A stretch of 34,841 bases of DNA from Chromobacterium sphagni (GTDB lineage Bacteria > Pseudomonadota > Gammaproteobacteria > Burkholderiales > Chromobacteriaceae), in NCBI RefSeq assembly GCF_001855555.1, contig NZ_MKCT01000025.1:1-34841 (forward strand). Reading direction: 5' to 3'. Positions 25,883 through 33,726 of this stretch are shown piece by piece. Below the pieces are notes generated by a model. The model was not told where the DNA came from. It did no database searches and saw only the letters and a list, made by a program, of their open reading frames with translations. Every line of letters starts with the position of its first letter. The stretch's first letter is position 1. The translations under genes and the position numbers were made by a program.

Positions 25883-28516
25883 ATGAAAACCTCCGAAATC
25901 CGCAAGAAGTTCCTGGACTTCTTCGCCGCCAAAGGCCACCAGGTCGTTCCCTCCAGCAGCCTGATCCCCGGCAATGACCCGACGCTGATGTTCACCGTCG
26001 CAGGCATGGTGCAGTTCAAGGACACTTTCCTCGGCTTTGAAAAGCGCGACTACAGCCGCGCCACCACCAGCCAGAAATGCCTGCGCGCAGGCGGCAAGCA
26101 CAACGACCTGGAAAACGTCGGCTACACCGCGCGCCACCACACCTTCTTCGAAATGCTGGGCAACTTCAGCTTCGGCGACTACTTCAAGCGCGACGCCATC
26201 AGCTTCGCCTGGGAATTCCTCACCGGCGAGCAATGGCTGAACCTGCCCAAGGACAAGCTGATGGTGACGGTGTACGCCTCCGACGACGAGGCCTACGACA
26301 TCTGGCACAAGACAGTCGGCGTGCCGGCCGACAAGATCGTCCGCATCGGCGACAACAAGGGCGCGCCTTACGCGTCCGACAACTTCTGGACCATGGGCGA
26401 CACCGGCCCCTGCGGCCCCTGCACCGAGATTTTCTACGACCACGGCCCCTCGGTCGCCGGCGGCCCTCCGGGCAGCCCGGACGAGGACGGCGACCGCTTC
26501 ATGGAGATCTGGAACAACGTCTTCATGCAGTTCAACCGCGACGAGGCCGGCGTACTGCATCCGCTGCCCAAGCCGTCGGTAGACACCGGCATGGGCCTGG
26601 AACGCCTGTCCACCGTGCTGCAGCACGTCAAGTCCAACTACGAGACCGACGCGCTGGCCTGTCTGGTGCGCGCCGCCGCCCGCGAAACCGGCGTGGCGTA
26701 CAGCCAGGACGTGCCGTCGCTGAAAGTGATCGCCGACCACATCCGCGCCTGCTCCTTCATGATCGCCGACGACATCCTGCCCTCCAACGAGGGCCGCGGC
26801 TACGTGCTGCGCCGCATCGCCCGCCGCGCCATCCGCCATGGCTACAAGCTGGGCCAGAAGGGCCTGTTCTTCCACAAGATCGTGGCCGACCTGGCGGCCG
26901 AGATGGGCGACGCCTATCCGGAACTGCGCGAGAAGCAGGCCCACATCGAAGACGCGCTGCGCGCCGAGGAAATCAAGTTCGCCGAGACGCTGGAAATCGG
27001 CATGGGCCTGGTCGACTCCGCGCTGGAAGGCGGCAAGAAGGCGCTGGACGGCGACACCATCTTCAAGCTGTACGACACCTTCGGCTTCCCGGTGGACCTT
27101 ACCGCCGACATCTGCCGCGAACGCGACATCCACGCCGACCTCGAAGGCTTCGAGCGCGCGATGGAAGCGCAGCGCGAGCGCGGCCGCGCCGGCTCCAACT
27201 TCAAGATGACCGGCAAGATCGCCTACAGCGGCGCCGACACCGCCTTCCACGGCTACGACAAGAACAGCGTGGAAGCCAAGGTTCTCGCGCTGTTCAAGGG
27301 CATGGAGGCGGTTGATTCGCTGCAGGCCGGCGAAGAAGGCATCGTGGTGCTGGACAACACCGCCTTCTACGCCGAAGGCGGCGGCCAGGTGGGCGATGTC
27401 GGCGAAATCTCCGCCACCGCCGGCATCGACGCGCTGTTCGACGTCGTCGACACCCAGAAGATCCAGTCCGCGGCCTTCGGCCACAAGGGCCGGCTTGCGC
27501 GCGGCGCGCTGAAGGTGGGCGACGCCGTCACCGCCACCATCGACCTGCACGCCCGCGCCGCCAGCGCGCGCAACCACTCCGCCACCCACCTGCTGCACGC
27601 CGCGCTGCGCCACGTGCTGGGCGGCCACGTGGTGCAGAAGGGCTCGCTGGTCAACCCGGAGCGCACCCGCTTCGACTTCGCCCACGGCGAGGCCGTCAGC
27701 GCGGCGCAGATCGCCGAGCTGGAACGGGTGGTCAACCGCGTGATCTGCCACAACGTGGAAGTGAAGGCCGAATTGATGAGCATGGAAGACGCGCAGAAAT
27801 CCGGCGCGATGATGCTGTTCGGCGAAAAGTACGGCGATGAGGTGCGCGTGCTGAGCATGGGTGACTTCTCCGCCGAACTGTGCGGCGGCACCCACGTCAA
27901 GCGCAGCGGCGACATCGGCCTGTTCAAGATCGTCGCCGAAAGCGGCGTGGCCGCCGGCGTGCGCCGCATCGAAGCCGTCACCGGCGAAGCCGCGGTAGCC
28001 CACGTGCAGGCGCAGGACGCGCTGCTGAAAGAGGCCGCCGGCGCGCTGAAAGCGCAGACCAGCGACGAAGTCGTCGCCAAGATCGGCTCGCTGCAGGACA
28101 GCGTCAAGGCGCTGGAGAAAGAACTGGCCAAGCTGAAGGGCCAACTGGCCGCCTCGGCAGGCGACTCGCTGGCCGACAACGCCGCCGTCGTCAACGGCGT
28201 CAAGGTGCTGGCCGCCGAGCTGGAAGGCGCCGACAACAGCGCGCTGCGCGAAACGCTGGACAAGCTGAAAGACAAGCTGGGCTCCGCCGCCATCGTGCTG
28301 GCAGCCAAGGCCGACGGCAAGGTAACCCTGGTGGCCGGCGTCACCGCCGACCTCACCTCCAAGGTCAAGGCCGGCGAGCTGGTCAACTTCGTCGCCCAGC
28401 AAGTGGGCGGCAAGGGCGGCGGTCGTCCGGACATGGCGCAGGCCGGCGGCACCCAGCCGGAAAACCTGGCTGCCGCGCTGAAGGGCGTGGAAGCCTGGGT
28501 GGGCGGCAAGCTGTAA
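25883..28516 (+). CDS. alaS: Alanine-tRNA ligase
   Basis: An 877-residue class II aminoacyl-tRNA synthetase, standard length. The catalytic domain shows [20 protein letters not shown] (motif 1 region), [19 protein letters not shown] (motif 2) and TGMGLERL (motif 3). The editing domain has the zinc-binding [12 protein letters not shown] and [13 protein letters not shown], used to clear mischarged Ser and Gly. The C-terminal C-Ala oligomerisation domain ends in [15 protein letters not shown]. It has a 63-bp gap from the upstream gene, no strong ribosome site, and a strong terminator after it. The recA-recX-alaS order is common in Proteobacteria. Confidence 0.98.
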   Translation: MKTSEIRKKFLDFFAAKGHQVVPSSSLIPGNDPTLMFTVAGMVQFKDTFLGFEKRDYSRATTSQKCLRAGGKHNDLENVGYTARHHTFFEMLGNFSFGDYFKRDAISFAWEFLTGEQWLNLPKDKLMVTVYASDDEAYDIWHKTVGVPADKIVRIGDNKGAPYASDNFWTMGDTGPCGPCTEIFYDHGPSVAGGPPGSPDEDGDRFMEIWNNVFMQFNRDEAGVLHPLPKPSVDTGMGLERLSTVLQHVKSNYETDALACLVRAAARETGVAYSQDVPSLKVIADHIRACSFMIADDILPSNEGRGYVLRRIARRAIRHGYKLGQKGLFFHKIVADLAAEMGDAYPELREKQAHIEDALRAEEIKFAETLEIGMGLVDSALEGGKKALDGDTIFKLYDTFGFPVDLTADICRERDIHADLEGFERAMEAQRERGRAGSNFKMTGKIAYSGADTAFHGYDKNSVEAKVLALFKGMEAVDSLQAGEEGIVVLDNTAFYAEGGGQVGDVGEISATAGIDALFDVVDTQKIQSAAFGHKGRLARGALKVGDAVTATIDLHARAASARNHSATHLLHAALRHVLGGHVVQKGSLVNPERTRFDFAHGEAVSAAQIAELERVVNRVICHNVEVKAELMSMEDAQKSGAMMLFGEKYGDEVRVLSMGDFSAELCGGTHVKRSGDIGLFKIVAESGVAAGVRRIEAVTGEAAVAHVQAQDALLKEAAGALKAQTSDEVVAKIGSLQDSVKALEKELAKLKGQLAASAGDSLADNAAVVNGVKVLAAELEGADNSALRETLDKLKDKLGSAAIVLAAKADGKVTLVAGVTADLTSKVKAGELVNFVAQQVGGKGGGRPDMAQAGGTQPENLAAALKGVEAWVGGKL

Positions 28517-28543
28517 GTTCGGATCATCCATCGTCCTACCGTC

Positions 28544-28576
28544 AAAACGGCCACATGAATTTCATGTGGCCGTTTT
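28544..28576 (+). terminator. Rho-independent terminator after alaS
   Basis: AAAACGGCCACATGAA and TTCATGTGGCCGTTTT are perfect arms around a single central T, so in RNA the inner pairs open as a loop; a T-run ends it. It lies 28 bp after the alaS stop. The A-run on the other side could also let it work leftward. Confidence 0.93.
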
Positions 28577-28632
28577 TCATATGGTAATAATCAATCAGCA
28601 CAATAAACCGCAGGCCCATACCGGAGCACGCC

Positions 28633-29124
28633 ATGACCGCCACCGAATTCCGCCTCGCCGATTGGGACGATCTGCCCGCCGTCCGCCTGCTGCTGCAAGA
28701 GGCCTTCACCCCGCTGGCCTCCAGCCTGCCCAGCCGCCCCACCGCGCTGGACGAAACCGTCGCCAGCCTTACCGGCCATCTGGCCAGCGGCAGCCAAATC
28801 TTTGTCGCGGCCAGGGAGAGCCGGCTCATCGCCTGCCTGCTGGTGCTGCCTCCCGAAGACGGCAGCGCCGAAGTCAAACGCGTGTGCACCCATCCGGACT
28901 TCCAGGGCAATGGCCTGGGCTCGGCGCTGCTGCGCCACGCCGAACAGCAACTGCGCCTGCAAGGCGTTCAGCAGATCCAGCTGTCCACCCGGCGTCGGCT
29001 GCCCGGCAATCTGCAGTTCTACCAGCGCTTGGGCTACCAGCTGGCGGAGAAGCAACCCTATCCCGAAGGAGTGGACGACGAGCGCATCACGCTGAGCAAA
29101 GCCCTGTCCGAGCTGGCTGCCTGA
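28633..29124 (+). CDS. GNAT-family N-acetyltransferase
   Basis: A 163-residue predicted acetyl-CoA-dependent acetyltransferase. The cofactor loop is VCTHPDFQGNGLGSALLRHA (Q-x-x-G-x-G/A motif A), followed by motif B NLQFYQRLGYQLAEKQP. The N-terminal LADWDDLPAVRLLLQEAF is also typical. GGAG about 7 bp before the ATG supports the start. Substrate unknown. It is a single-gene unit between two terminators. Confidence 0.9.
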   Translation: MTATEFRLADWDDLPAVRLLLQEAFTPLASSLPSRPTALDETVASLTGHLASGSQIFVAARESRLIACLLVLPPEDGSAEVKRVCTHPDFQGNGLGSALLRHAEQQLRLQGVQQIQLSTRRRLPGNLQFYQRLGYQLAEKQPYPEGVDDERITLSKALSELAA

Positions 29125-29246
29125 ACCGCACTGGGCGGATTTCGCCGCCATCCGGGCAAACTTGCTTCAGATCAAGACCCAATAAATCACCAATCGCTAA
29201 TATTAACAGGCTTCTTATGGCTTCTCCTTTGTTGTTTGCTTGATGT

Positions 29247-29272
29247 CCCCGGTCCGTCCGGGGCTTTTTTTT
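29247..29272 (+). terminator. Rho-independent terminator before the binding-protein gene
   Basis: CCCCGG-TCCGT-CCGGGG followed by CTTTTTTTT. It is 122 bp after the GNAT stop. A nine-codon open frame ending at 29243 lies just before the stem, which leaves room for an attenuation or small-RNA reading. Confidence 0.88.
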
Positions 29273-29298
29273 GCCCTCGGGCAGACAATGCTTATAGT
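29271..29298 (+). promoter_or_regulatory. Sigma-70-type promoter for the binding-protein gene
   Basis: TTGCCC (29271-29276) and TATAGT (29293-29298) are 16 bp apart and 31 bp before the ATG at 29329. The -35 overlaps the end of the preceding terminator U-tract. Confidence 0.55.
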
Positions 29299-29328
29299 GT
29301 GATTACGCAACCGATCCCGGAGAGCATC

Positions 29329-30081
29329 ATGCGCCTGCTCCTCGCCGCCCTTCTCGCCTGCGCCTTGAGTCCGCTGCCCGCCCCTGCCGAACCGCCGCCG
29401 GCCGAAATCCTCGCGCTGACCGAAACCCTGCCGCCGCTTAGCTACGACGAGGATGGCGCCCACAAGGGCTTTTCCAACGAGCTGCTGTTGATGATGCTGC
29501 ACGACAGCGGCTTGCGCGCCGTCATCCAGATCCGGCCATGGAGCCGGGCGCTGCGCGAAGCGCAGCAGACGCCCAACACCATGCTTTATCTGACCGTGCG
29601 CACGCCGGAACGGGAAGAAATGTTCAAATGGATAGGCCCGGCACTGCCGCTGCCGATAGAACTGTTCCGCCTGGGGGGCCCCCGCGCGCAACCGTACACC
29701 TCAATGGACGACGCCAGGCGCGCGGCAGTGGCGGTGGCACGCGACACCCCCGGACAGAAAATGATGGAAAAGCTGGGCTTCGTCGACAACCAGAACCTGG
29801 TGCTGACCAATGACGAGGCGCAGTCGGCCCGGCTGCTGTACGCCCACCGCGTGCAATACAGCGCCGGCGTGGCGCTGTTCCAGCGCTACGCGGCGAAACA
29901 GCAGGGGCAGAATCCGGAACGGCTGGATTCGGTGCAGGTGCTGGACGACAGCACCCAGTTCTATTTCGCGATGCAAAAAGACAGCAATCCGGAATACATC
30001 TCCCGCTTGCAGGCGGCGCTAGACAAGATCAAGCAGGATGGCCGCTACGCCTCATTGCTCAAGCGTTACAACCACCCCTGA
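29329..30081 (+). CDS. Periplasmic substrate-binding protein (SBP_bac_3 type), orphan
   Basis: A 250-residue predicted periplasmic solute-binding protein. A Sec signal peptide of about 20 residues is followed by the family-3 layout: LTETLPPLSYDEDGAHKGFS, LLLMMLHDSGLRAVIQIRPW, SRALREAQQTPNTMLYLTVR, and a second lobe with AVARDTPGQKMMEKLG and SRLQAALDKIKQDGRYASLL. These proteins bind amino acids or similar polar molecules; the ligand is not clear. GGAG about 6 bp before the ATG sets the start; the frame open from 29236 is not needed. No permease or ATPase gene is nearby, so it may be an orphan or serve sensing. It ends 1 bp before a convergent gene. Confidence 0.85.
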   Translation: MRLLLAALLACALSPLPAPAEPPPAEILALTETLPPLSYDEDGAHKGFSNELLLMMLHDSGLRAVIQIRPWSRALREAQQTPNTMLYLTVRTPEREEMFKWIGPALPLPIELFRLGGPRAQPYTSMDDARRAAVAVARDTPGQKMMEKLGFVDNQNLVLTNDEAQSARLLYAHRVQYSAGVALFQRYAAKQQGQNPERLDSVQVLDDSTQFYFAMQKDSNPEYISRLQAALDKIKQDGRYASLLKRYNHP

Positions 30082-30082
30082 C

Positions 30083-30850
30083 TCACAACACCAGCTTGAC
30101 GCCCGCCAACGCCAGCATCACCGCCAAAGCCGGCCGCAACCAGTGGTCCGACAGCTTGCCGGTCAGCTTGCTGCCCAGCCAGATGCCGGGCAGCGAGCCG
30201 CTGAGCAGCTTGAGCAGCAGCAGCCAGTCCAGGTGGCCCATGCTGGCGTGGCCCAGCCCGGCGACCAGCGTCAACGGCACCGCATGGGCGATTTCCGTGC
30301 CTATCAATCGGGAGGTCGGCAAAGCCGGATACAGCAGGAACAGCGCCAGCGTGCCCAGGGCGCCTGCGCCGATGGAGCTGAGCGTCACCAGCACCCCCAG
30401 CATCACGCCGACCAGCGCCGTCGGCCACCAGCGCTCGCCTACGCCAAGACCGCCAAAATGTTTTTGCCCCAGCCGGATCAGCCAGGGTTTGCACAGGATG
30501 GCGCCGGCAGTCAGCAGCAAGGCCACGCCCAGCACGAAACGGAACAGCGCGTCCATCACCTGCGCCGGCACGTGCATCCAGGACAGCAAGCCCAGCGTCA
30601 GCATCGCCGCCGGCACGCTGCCCAGCGACAAGTGCAGCGTGATCCGCCAGTCGATATGTTTCTGCCTATGGTGCACCGCCACGCCGCCAGCCTTGGTCAC
30701 AGCCGCGTACAGCAAGTCGGTGCCCACCGCCGTGGCCGGCGAGATACCGAACCACAGCAGGATGGGCGTCATCAGCGAACCGCCACCCACGCCGGTCAGC
30801 CCGACGATGAAACCCACCGCCAAGCCCGCAACCGTGTATCCCAAATCCAT
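30083..30850 (-). CDS. TauE/SafE-family membrane permease
   Basis: A 255-residue inner-membrane protein with about eight hydrophobic segments. The signature repeats are visible: GFIVGLTGVGGGSLMTPIL with ISPATAVGTDLLYAAVTK in the first half and TLSSIGAGALGTLALFLLYP with LIGTEIAHAVPLTLVAG in the second. The family exports sulphite, sulphoacetate or related anions. The substrate here is unknown. In-frame ATGs occur at 30862, 30856 and 30850; GGGGA lies 6 bp before 30850, which also gives the family-like MDLGYTVAGL, so I chose it. A putative promoter is at 30899-30928. Confidence 0.88.
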   Translation of the reverse strand: MDLGYTVAGLAVGFIVGLTGVGGGSLMTPILLWFGISPATAVGTDLLYAAVTKAGGVAVHHRQKHIDWRITLHLSLGSVPAAMLTLGLLSWMHVPAQVMDALFRFVLGVALLLTAGAILCKPWLIRLGQKHFGGLGVGERWWPTALVGVMLGVLVTLSSIGAGALGTLALFLLYPALPTSRLIGTEIAHAVPLTLVAGLGHASMGHLDWLLLLKLLSGSLPGIWLGSKLTGKLSDHWLRPALAVMLALAGVKLVL

Positions 30851-30898
30851 AGGCATCCCCATTCATGCTGCAAGATCCACCCGATGCTACGCGCTTTG

Positions 30899-30928
30899 CT
30901 TATAACAATTTAGATCGTTTTGATACAA
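30899..30928 (-). promoter_or_regulatory. Possible promoter of the TauE/SafE gene
   Basis: On the minus strand TTGTAT (30928-30923) and TATAAG (30904-30899) are 18 bp apart, about 50 bp before the chosen start codon. Confidence 0.45.
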
Positions 30929-31199
30929 CATTATTCTCACAAAACCTAAATCTGTCTTCACGAGCAGAATTCATCACGCCATCACGTCGCGGTAACAACA
31001 AACGCCTATGTTTTCAATCAGAACAAAACGACAAGGAACACCACATCCGCGGCGTCTTTATCACGCAAGTGCTTTACAAACCAGGCAAATAGCGTCAATT
31101 TGATACCGTCAGGGCACGCCTGACAGCTAGCGACACCAGACCGCGCGCCAGCCGCCAGGCTCCCTGAGAAGCCCACGTTTCGAGATCGAAAGGTGCAGG
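30929..31199. other. A/T-richer gene-free stretch
   Basis: This DNA is clearly less G/C-rich than the surroundings. No open frame in it has protein character I trust. It may carry upstream control sequence for flanking genes. Confidence 0.4.
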
Positions 31200-31388
31200 A
31201 TGATTTCTCGTATCCCACTGAGCGTTCGCAGAAAACAAGCCCGTGACCAACATGAAAGCTTCCTCTACGCGGTGGCCAAGCCGCAATTGAGCGATGAGGA
31301 AAGATCGCGCCAGCAGAAGGTAAGGCAGCGCGCGCATGACCGCGACGACGCCCGCTTCCTGGCCGATCGCTGCGACGACCTGTTCTAA
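31200..31388 (+). CDS. Small highly charged hypothetical protein (62 residues)
   Basis: I do not recognise it. A short frame with AAAGG ending 6 bp before its ATG. From residue 20 on, about 84 percent of third codon positions are G or C, as in real genes of this genome, while the first 19 codons are not. The product is strongly charged, with DEERSRQQKVRQRAHDRDDA forming a likely helix and a C-terminal FLADRCDDLF. No signal peptide or membrane segment. An overlapping 103-codon frame on the other strand (31095-31406) has poorer third-position G/C and only a G-rich start region, so I favour this one. A G/C hairpin (31397-31414) follows the stop but lacks a U-tract. Confidence 0.5.
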   Translation: MISRIPLSVRRKQARDQHESFLYAVAKPQLSDEERSRQQKVRQRAHDRDDARFLADRCDDLF

Positions 31389-31611
31389 GTCCGACACGGG
31401 GGCCACGGCCCCCGCCCCGCCTTTCCGCCAGTGCAGAAGGCCTGCCCTTCCCGTTTTTTTTCTTTACACTGCCTAAACGCCGCCCATCCGTCCGCGATGC
31501 CGATGCGGCAAGCGACACGATACTGCCGCCCCCAGCCTCCACGCCTAAAAAAAATTGAAATATTCCATTCACAAAGAAATTATTTTCCCAAAAATATGGC
31601 ATCTATCAGTA
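31389..31611. other. Gene-free stretch upstream of the kdp control region
   Basis: It holds a hairpin CGGGGG/CCCCCG (31397-31402 with 31409-31414), a T8 run at 31451-31458 and an A/T-rich end. I see no gene. Confidence 0.4.
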
Positions 31612-31633
31612 TTTTTATACTTTCTTTACACCC
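31612..31633 (+). promoter_or_regulatory. KdpE-type operator of the kdp operon
   Basis: TTTATA, a short T-rich spacer and TTTACA followed by CCC closely match the KdpE box known from the E. coli kdpFABC promoter (TTTATA and TTTACA half sites). It lies about 24 bp upstream of a perfect -35 TTGACA, the expected place for this activator. The match is from memory of the E. coli site. Confidence 0.75.
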
Positions 31634-31656
31634 ATGCTCGCGCTTTTATCAGGTTT

Positions 31657-31685
31657 TTGACACCCGTTTGCGTACCTTCCAGATT
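31657..31685 (+). promoter_or_regulatory. kdp operon promoter
   Basis: TTGACA (31657-31662) and the poor hexamer CAGATT (31680-31685) are 17 bp apart. A weak -10 fits a promoter needing activation by phosphorylated KdpE. Confidence 0.6.
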
Positions 31686-31711
31686 GCACATTACGCATGG
31701 AGATTTTCACT

Positions 31712-31804
31712 ATGGATCTGCTTTACATGGGTCTCTTGGCCGGCTTCGCCGCCCTGACCCTGCTGCTGATCGCAGCCTGCGACCGACTGGGGAGCAAACC
31801 ATGA
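31712..31804 (+). CDS. 30-residue single-span membrane peptide upstream of kdpF
   Basis: A 31-codon frame with GGAGA 7-8 bp before the ATG. The product begins MDLLYMGLLAGFAALTLLLI and ends [10 protein letters not shown]: one hydrophobic helix, then a short charged tail with Cys-Asp-Arg. Its stop overlaps the kdpF start (ATGA), so it is translated in the kdp mRNA and coupled to kdpF. Similar tiny membrane frames occur ahead of kdpF in other Beta- and Gammaproteobacteria, as I recall; no function is known to me. It could assist the Kdp complex as KdpF does. Confidence 0.7.
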   Translation: MDLLYMGLLAGFAALTLLLIAACDRLGSKP

Positions 31805-31890
31805 CTGCCTGGTACCTGATCAGCGCCTTATTGGCGCTGGGGCTGTTCGTTTATCTGATCTACGCATTGGTTAAGCCGGAGAATTTCTGA
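31801..31890 (+). CDS. kdpF: Potassium-transporting ATPase subunit KdpF
   Basis: A 29-residue single-helix peptide ([20 protein letters not shown] then YALVKPENF), with the KPE-F ending typical of KdpF. It stabilises the KdpABC complex in the inner membrane. It overlaps the preceding small gene by 4 bp and stops 1 bp before kdpA. Confidence 0.93.
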   Translation: MTAWYLISALLALGLFVYLIYALVKPENF

Positions 31891-31891
31891 C

Positions 31892-33700
31892 ATGACAACA
31901 CCCGCCATGCTCCAACTGGGGCTGTTTCTGGCCGTGCTGCTGGCATTGGCCTGGCCTCTTGGCGCGTACATGACACGCATCATGCAAGGGGAAAATCCGG
32001 GCGCGGTGCGCTTATTCGCGCCGCTGGAGCGCGCCTTCTACCGCCTGGCCGGCATCCAGCAGGATGAGGAAATGGGCTGGCGCGGCTACACCGTGGCCCT
32101 GATCCTGTTCAACGTGCTGGGCGCGCTGGCCGTCTACGCGCTGCAACGCCTGCAAGGCATGCTGCCGTTCAATCCGCAGGCGATGGCAGCGGTATCGCCG
32201 GACTCCTCGTTCAACACCGCCGTCTCCTTCATCACCAACACCAACTGGCAAGGTTACGGCGGCGAAACCACGATGAGCTACCTGACCCAGATGCTGGGTC
32301 TGACCGTGCAGAACTTCCTGTCGGCCGCCACCGGCGCCGCAGTGGTGATCGCGCTGATCCGCGGCTTCATCCGCCACAGCAGCAGCAAGATCGGCAACTT
32401 CTGGGTCGACGTCACCCGCCTGACCCTCTACATCCTGCTGCCGCTGTCGCTGGTGCTGGCGCTGGTGTTCACCCAGCAGGGCGCGATCCAGAACCTGGCC
32501 GCCTACAAGGACGTGCACACCGTCGAAGTCACCAAGTACCAGCAGCCCAAAGTGGACGCCAAGGGCAACCCGGTCAACGGCAAGGACGGCAAGCCTGCGA
32601 TGGAAGACAAGACCACCCAGACGCAAACCCTGCCGATGGGCCCGGTCGCCTCGCAAGAAGCCATCAAGATGCTGGGCACCAACGGCGGCGGCTTCTTCAA
32701 CGCCAACTCCGCCCACCCGTTTGAAAACCCGACCCCGCTGGCCAACTTCCTGCAGGACATCGCGATCTTCCTGATCCCGGCCGCCTTGTGCTTCCTGTTC
32801 GGCCGCATGGTGGGCGACCGCCGCCAGGGCTGGGCCATCATCGCCGCGATGACCATCATGTTCGCCACCGCCGTGGTGGTGGAAACCAGCGCCGAGCAAG
32901 CCGGCGTGCCACAGTACCGTGCGCTGCACATCGACCAGCAAGCCAGCAGCCTGCAATCCGGCGGCAATATGGAAGGCAAGGAAGCGCGCTTCGGCATCAT
33001 CGACACCTCGCTGTTCATCGCCGTGACCACTTCCGCCTCCTGCGGCGCGGTCAACGCCATGCACGATTCCTTGACGCCGATCGGCGGACTGGTGCCGATG
33101 TTCCTGATGCAGCTGGGCGAAGTGGTGTTCGGCGGCGTAGGTTCCGGCCTGTACGGCATGCTGATCTTCGCGATTCTGGCGGTGTTCATCGCCGGCCTGA
33201 TGGTGGGCCGCACCCCGGAATACCTGGGCAAGAAGATCGAAACCTACGAGATGAAGATGACCGCGATCACCATTCTGGTGACCCCGACCCTGGTGCTGGC
33301 GCTGACTGCCATCGCCGTGAGCGCGGCGGCGGGCAAGGCCGGCATCGCCAACCCCGGCGCGCACGGCTTCAGCGAAATCCTGTACGCCTTCACCTCGGCC
33401 GCCAACAACAACGGCAGCGCCTTCGCAGGCCTGTCCGCCAACACCGTGTTCTACAACGTTAGCACCGCTATCGCGATGTTCTTCGGCCGCTTCTTCATGA
33501 TCGTGCCCATCCTGGCGATTGCCGGATCCTTGGCAGCGAAGAAGCGCCTGGCCGTCACCAGCGGCACACTGCCGACCCACGGCCCGCTGTTCGTGGTGCT
33601 GCTGGTTGGCACCGTGCTGCTGGTCGGCGCCCTGAACTATGTTCCGGCTCTGGCCCTGGGTCCGGTGGTTGAACACCTGCAGATGATTGCAGGCCGCTAA
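31892..33700 (+). CDS. kdpA: Potassium-transporting ATPase subunit KdpA
   Basis: A 602-residue channel-like K+ subunit, related to the Trk/Ktr/HKT fold. The four selectivity-loop regions are visible: [56 protein letters not shown] and [14 protein letters not shown]. About ten membrane helices are expected. A hydrophilic Lys/Asp-rich insert (around residues 205-250, with [20 protein letters not shown]) makes it about 45 residues longer than the 557-residue E. coli protein. It should expose a periplasmic loop. Transcribed with kdpF and kdpB under the KdpE-type box. Confidence 0.97.
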   Translation: MTTPAMLQLGLFLAVLLALAWPLGAYMTRIMQGENPGAVRLFAPLERAFYRLAGIQQDEEMGWRGYTVALILFNVLGALAVYALQRLQGMLPFNPQAMAAVSPDSSFNTAVSFITNTNWQGYGGETTMSYLTQMLGLTVQNFLSAATGAAVVIALIRGFIRHSSSKIGNFWVDVTRLTLYILLPLSLVLALVFTQQGAIQNLAAYKDVHTVEVTKYQQPKVDAKGNPVNGKDGKPAMEDKTTQTQTLPMGPVASQEAIKMLGTNGGGFFNANSAHPFENPTPLANFLQDIAIFLIPAALCFLFGRMVGDRRQGWAIIAAMTIMFATAVVVETSAEQAGVPQYRALHIDQQASSLQSGGNMEGKEARFGIIDTSLFIAVTTSASCGAVNAMHDSLTPIGGLVPMFLMQLGEVVFGGVGSGLYGMLIFAILAVFIAGLMVGRTPEYLGKKIETYEMKMTAITILVTPTLVLALTAIAVSAAAGKAGIANPGAHGFSEILYAFTSAANNNGSAFAGLSANTVFYNVSTAIAMFFGRFFMIVPILAIAGSLAAKKRLAVTSGTLPTHGPLFVVLLVGTVLLVGALNYVPALALGPVVEHLQMIAGR

Positions 33701-33726
33701 GCCCGTCCGCAGGCAAGGAAACTGAC

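Noticed and set aside
25601-28531. A 976-codon frame antisense to alaS
   Set aside because: Translation is Val/Gly/Ala/His-rich without domain signals, while the plus strand encodes a complete AlaS.
31095-31406. A 103-codon minus-strand frame opposite the 62-residue candidate
   Set aside because: Lower third-position G/C (roughly two thirds) and a start in a G-run without a clear ribosome site. Not excluded, but less likely than the plus-strand frame.
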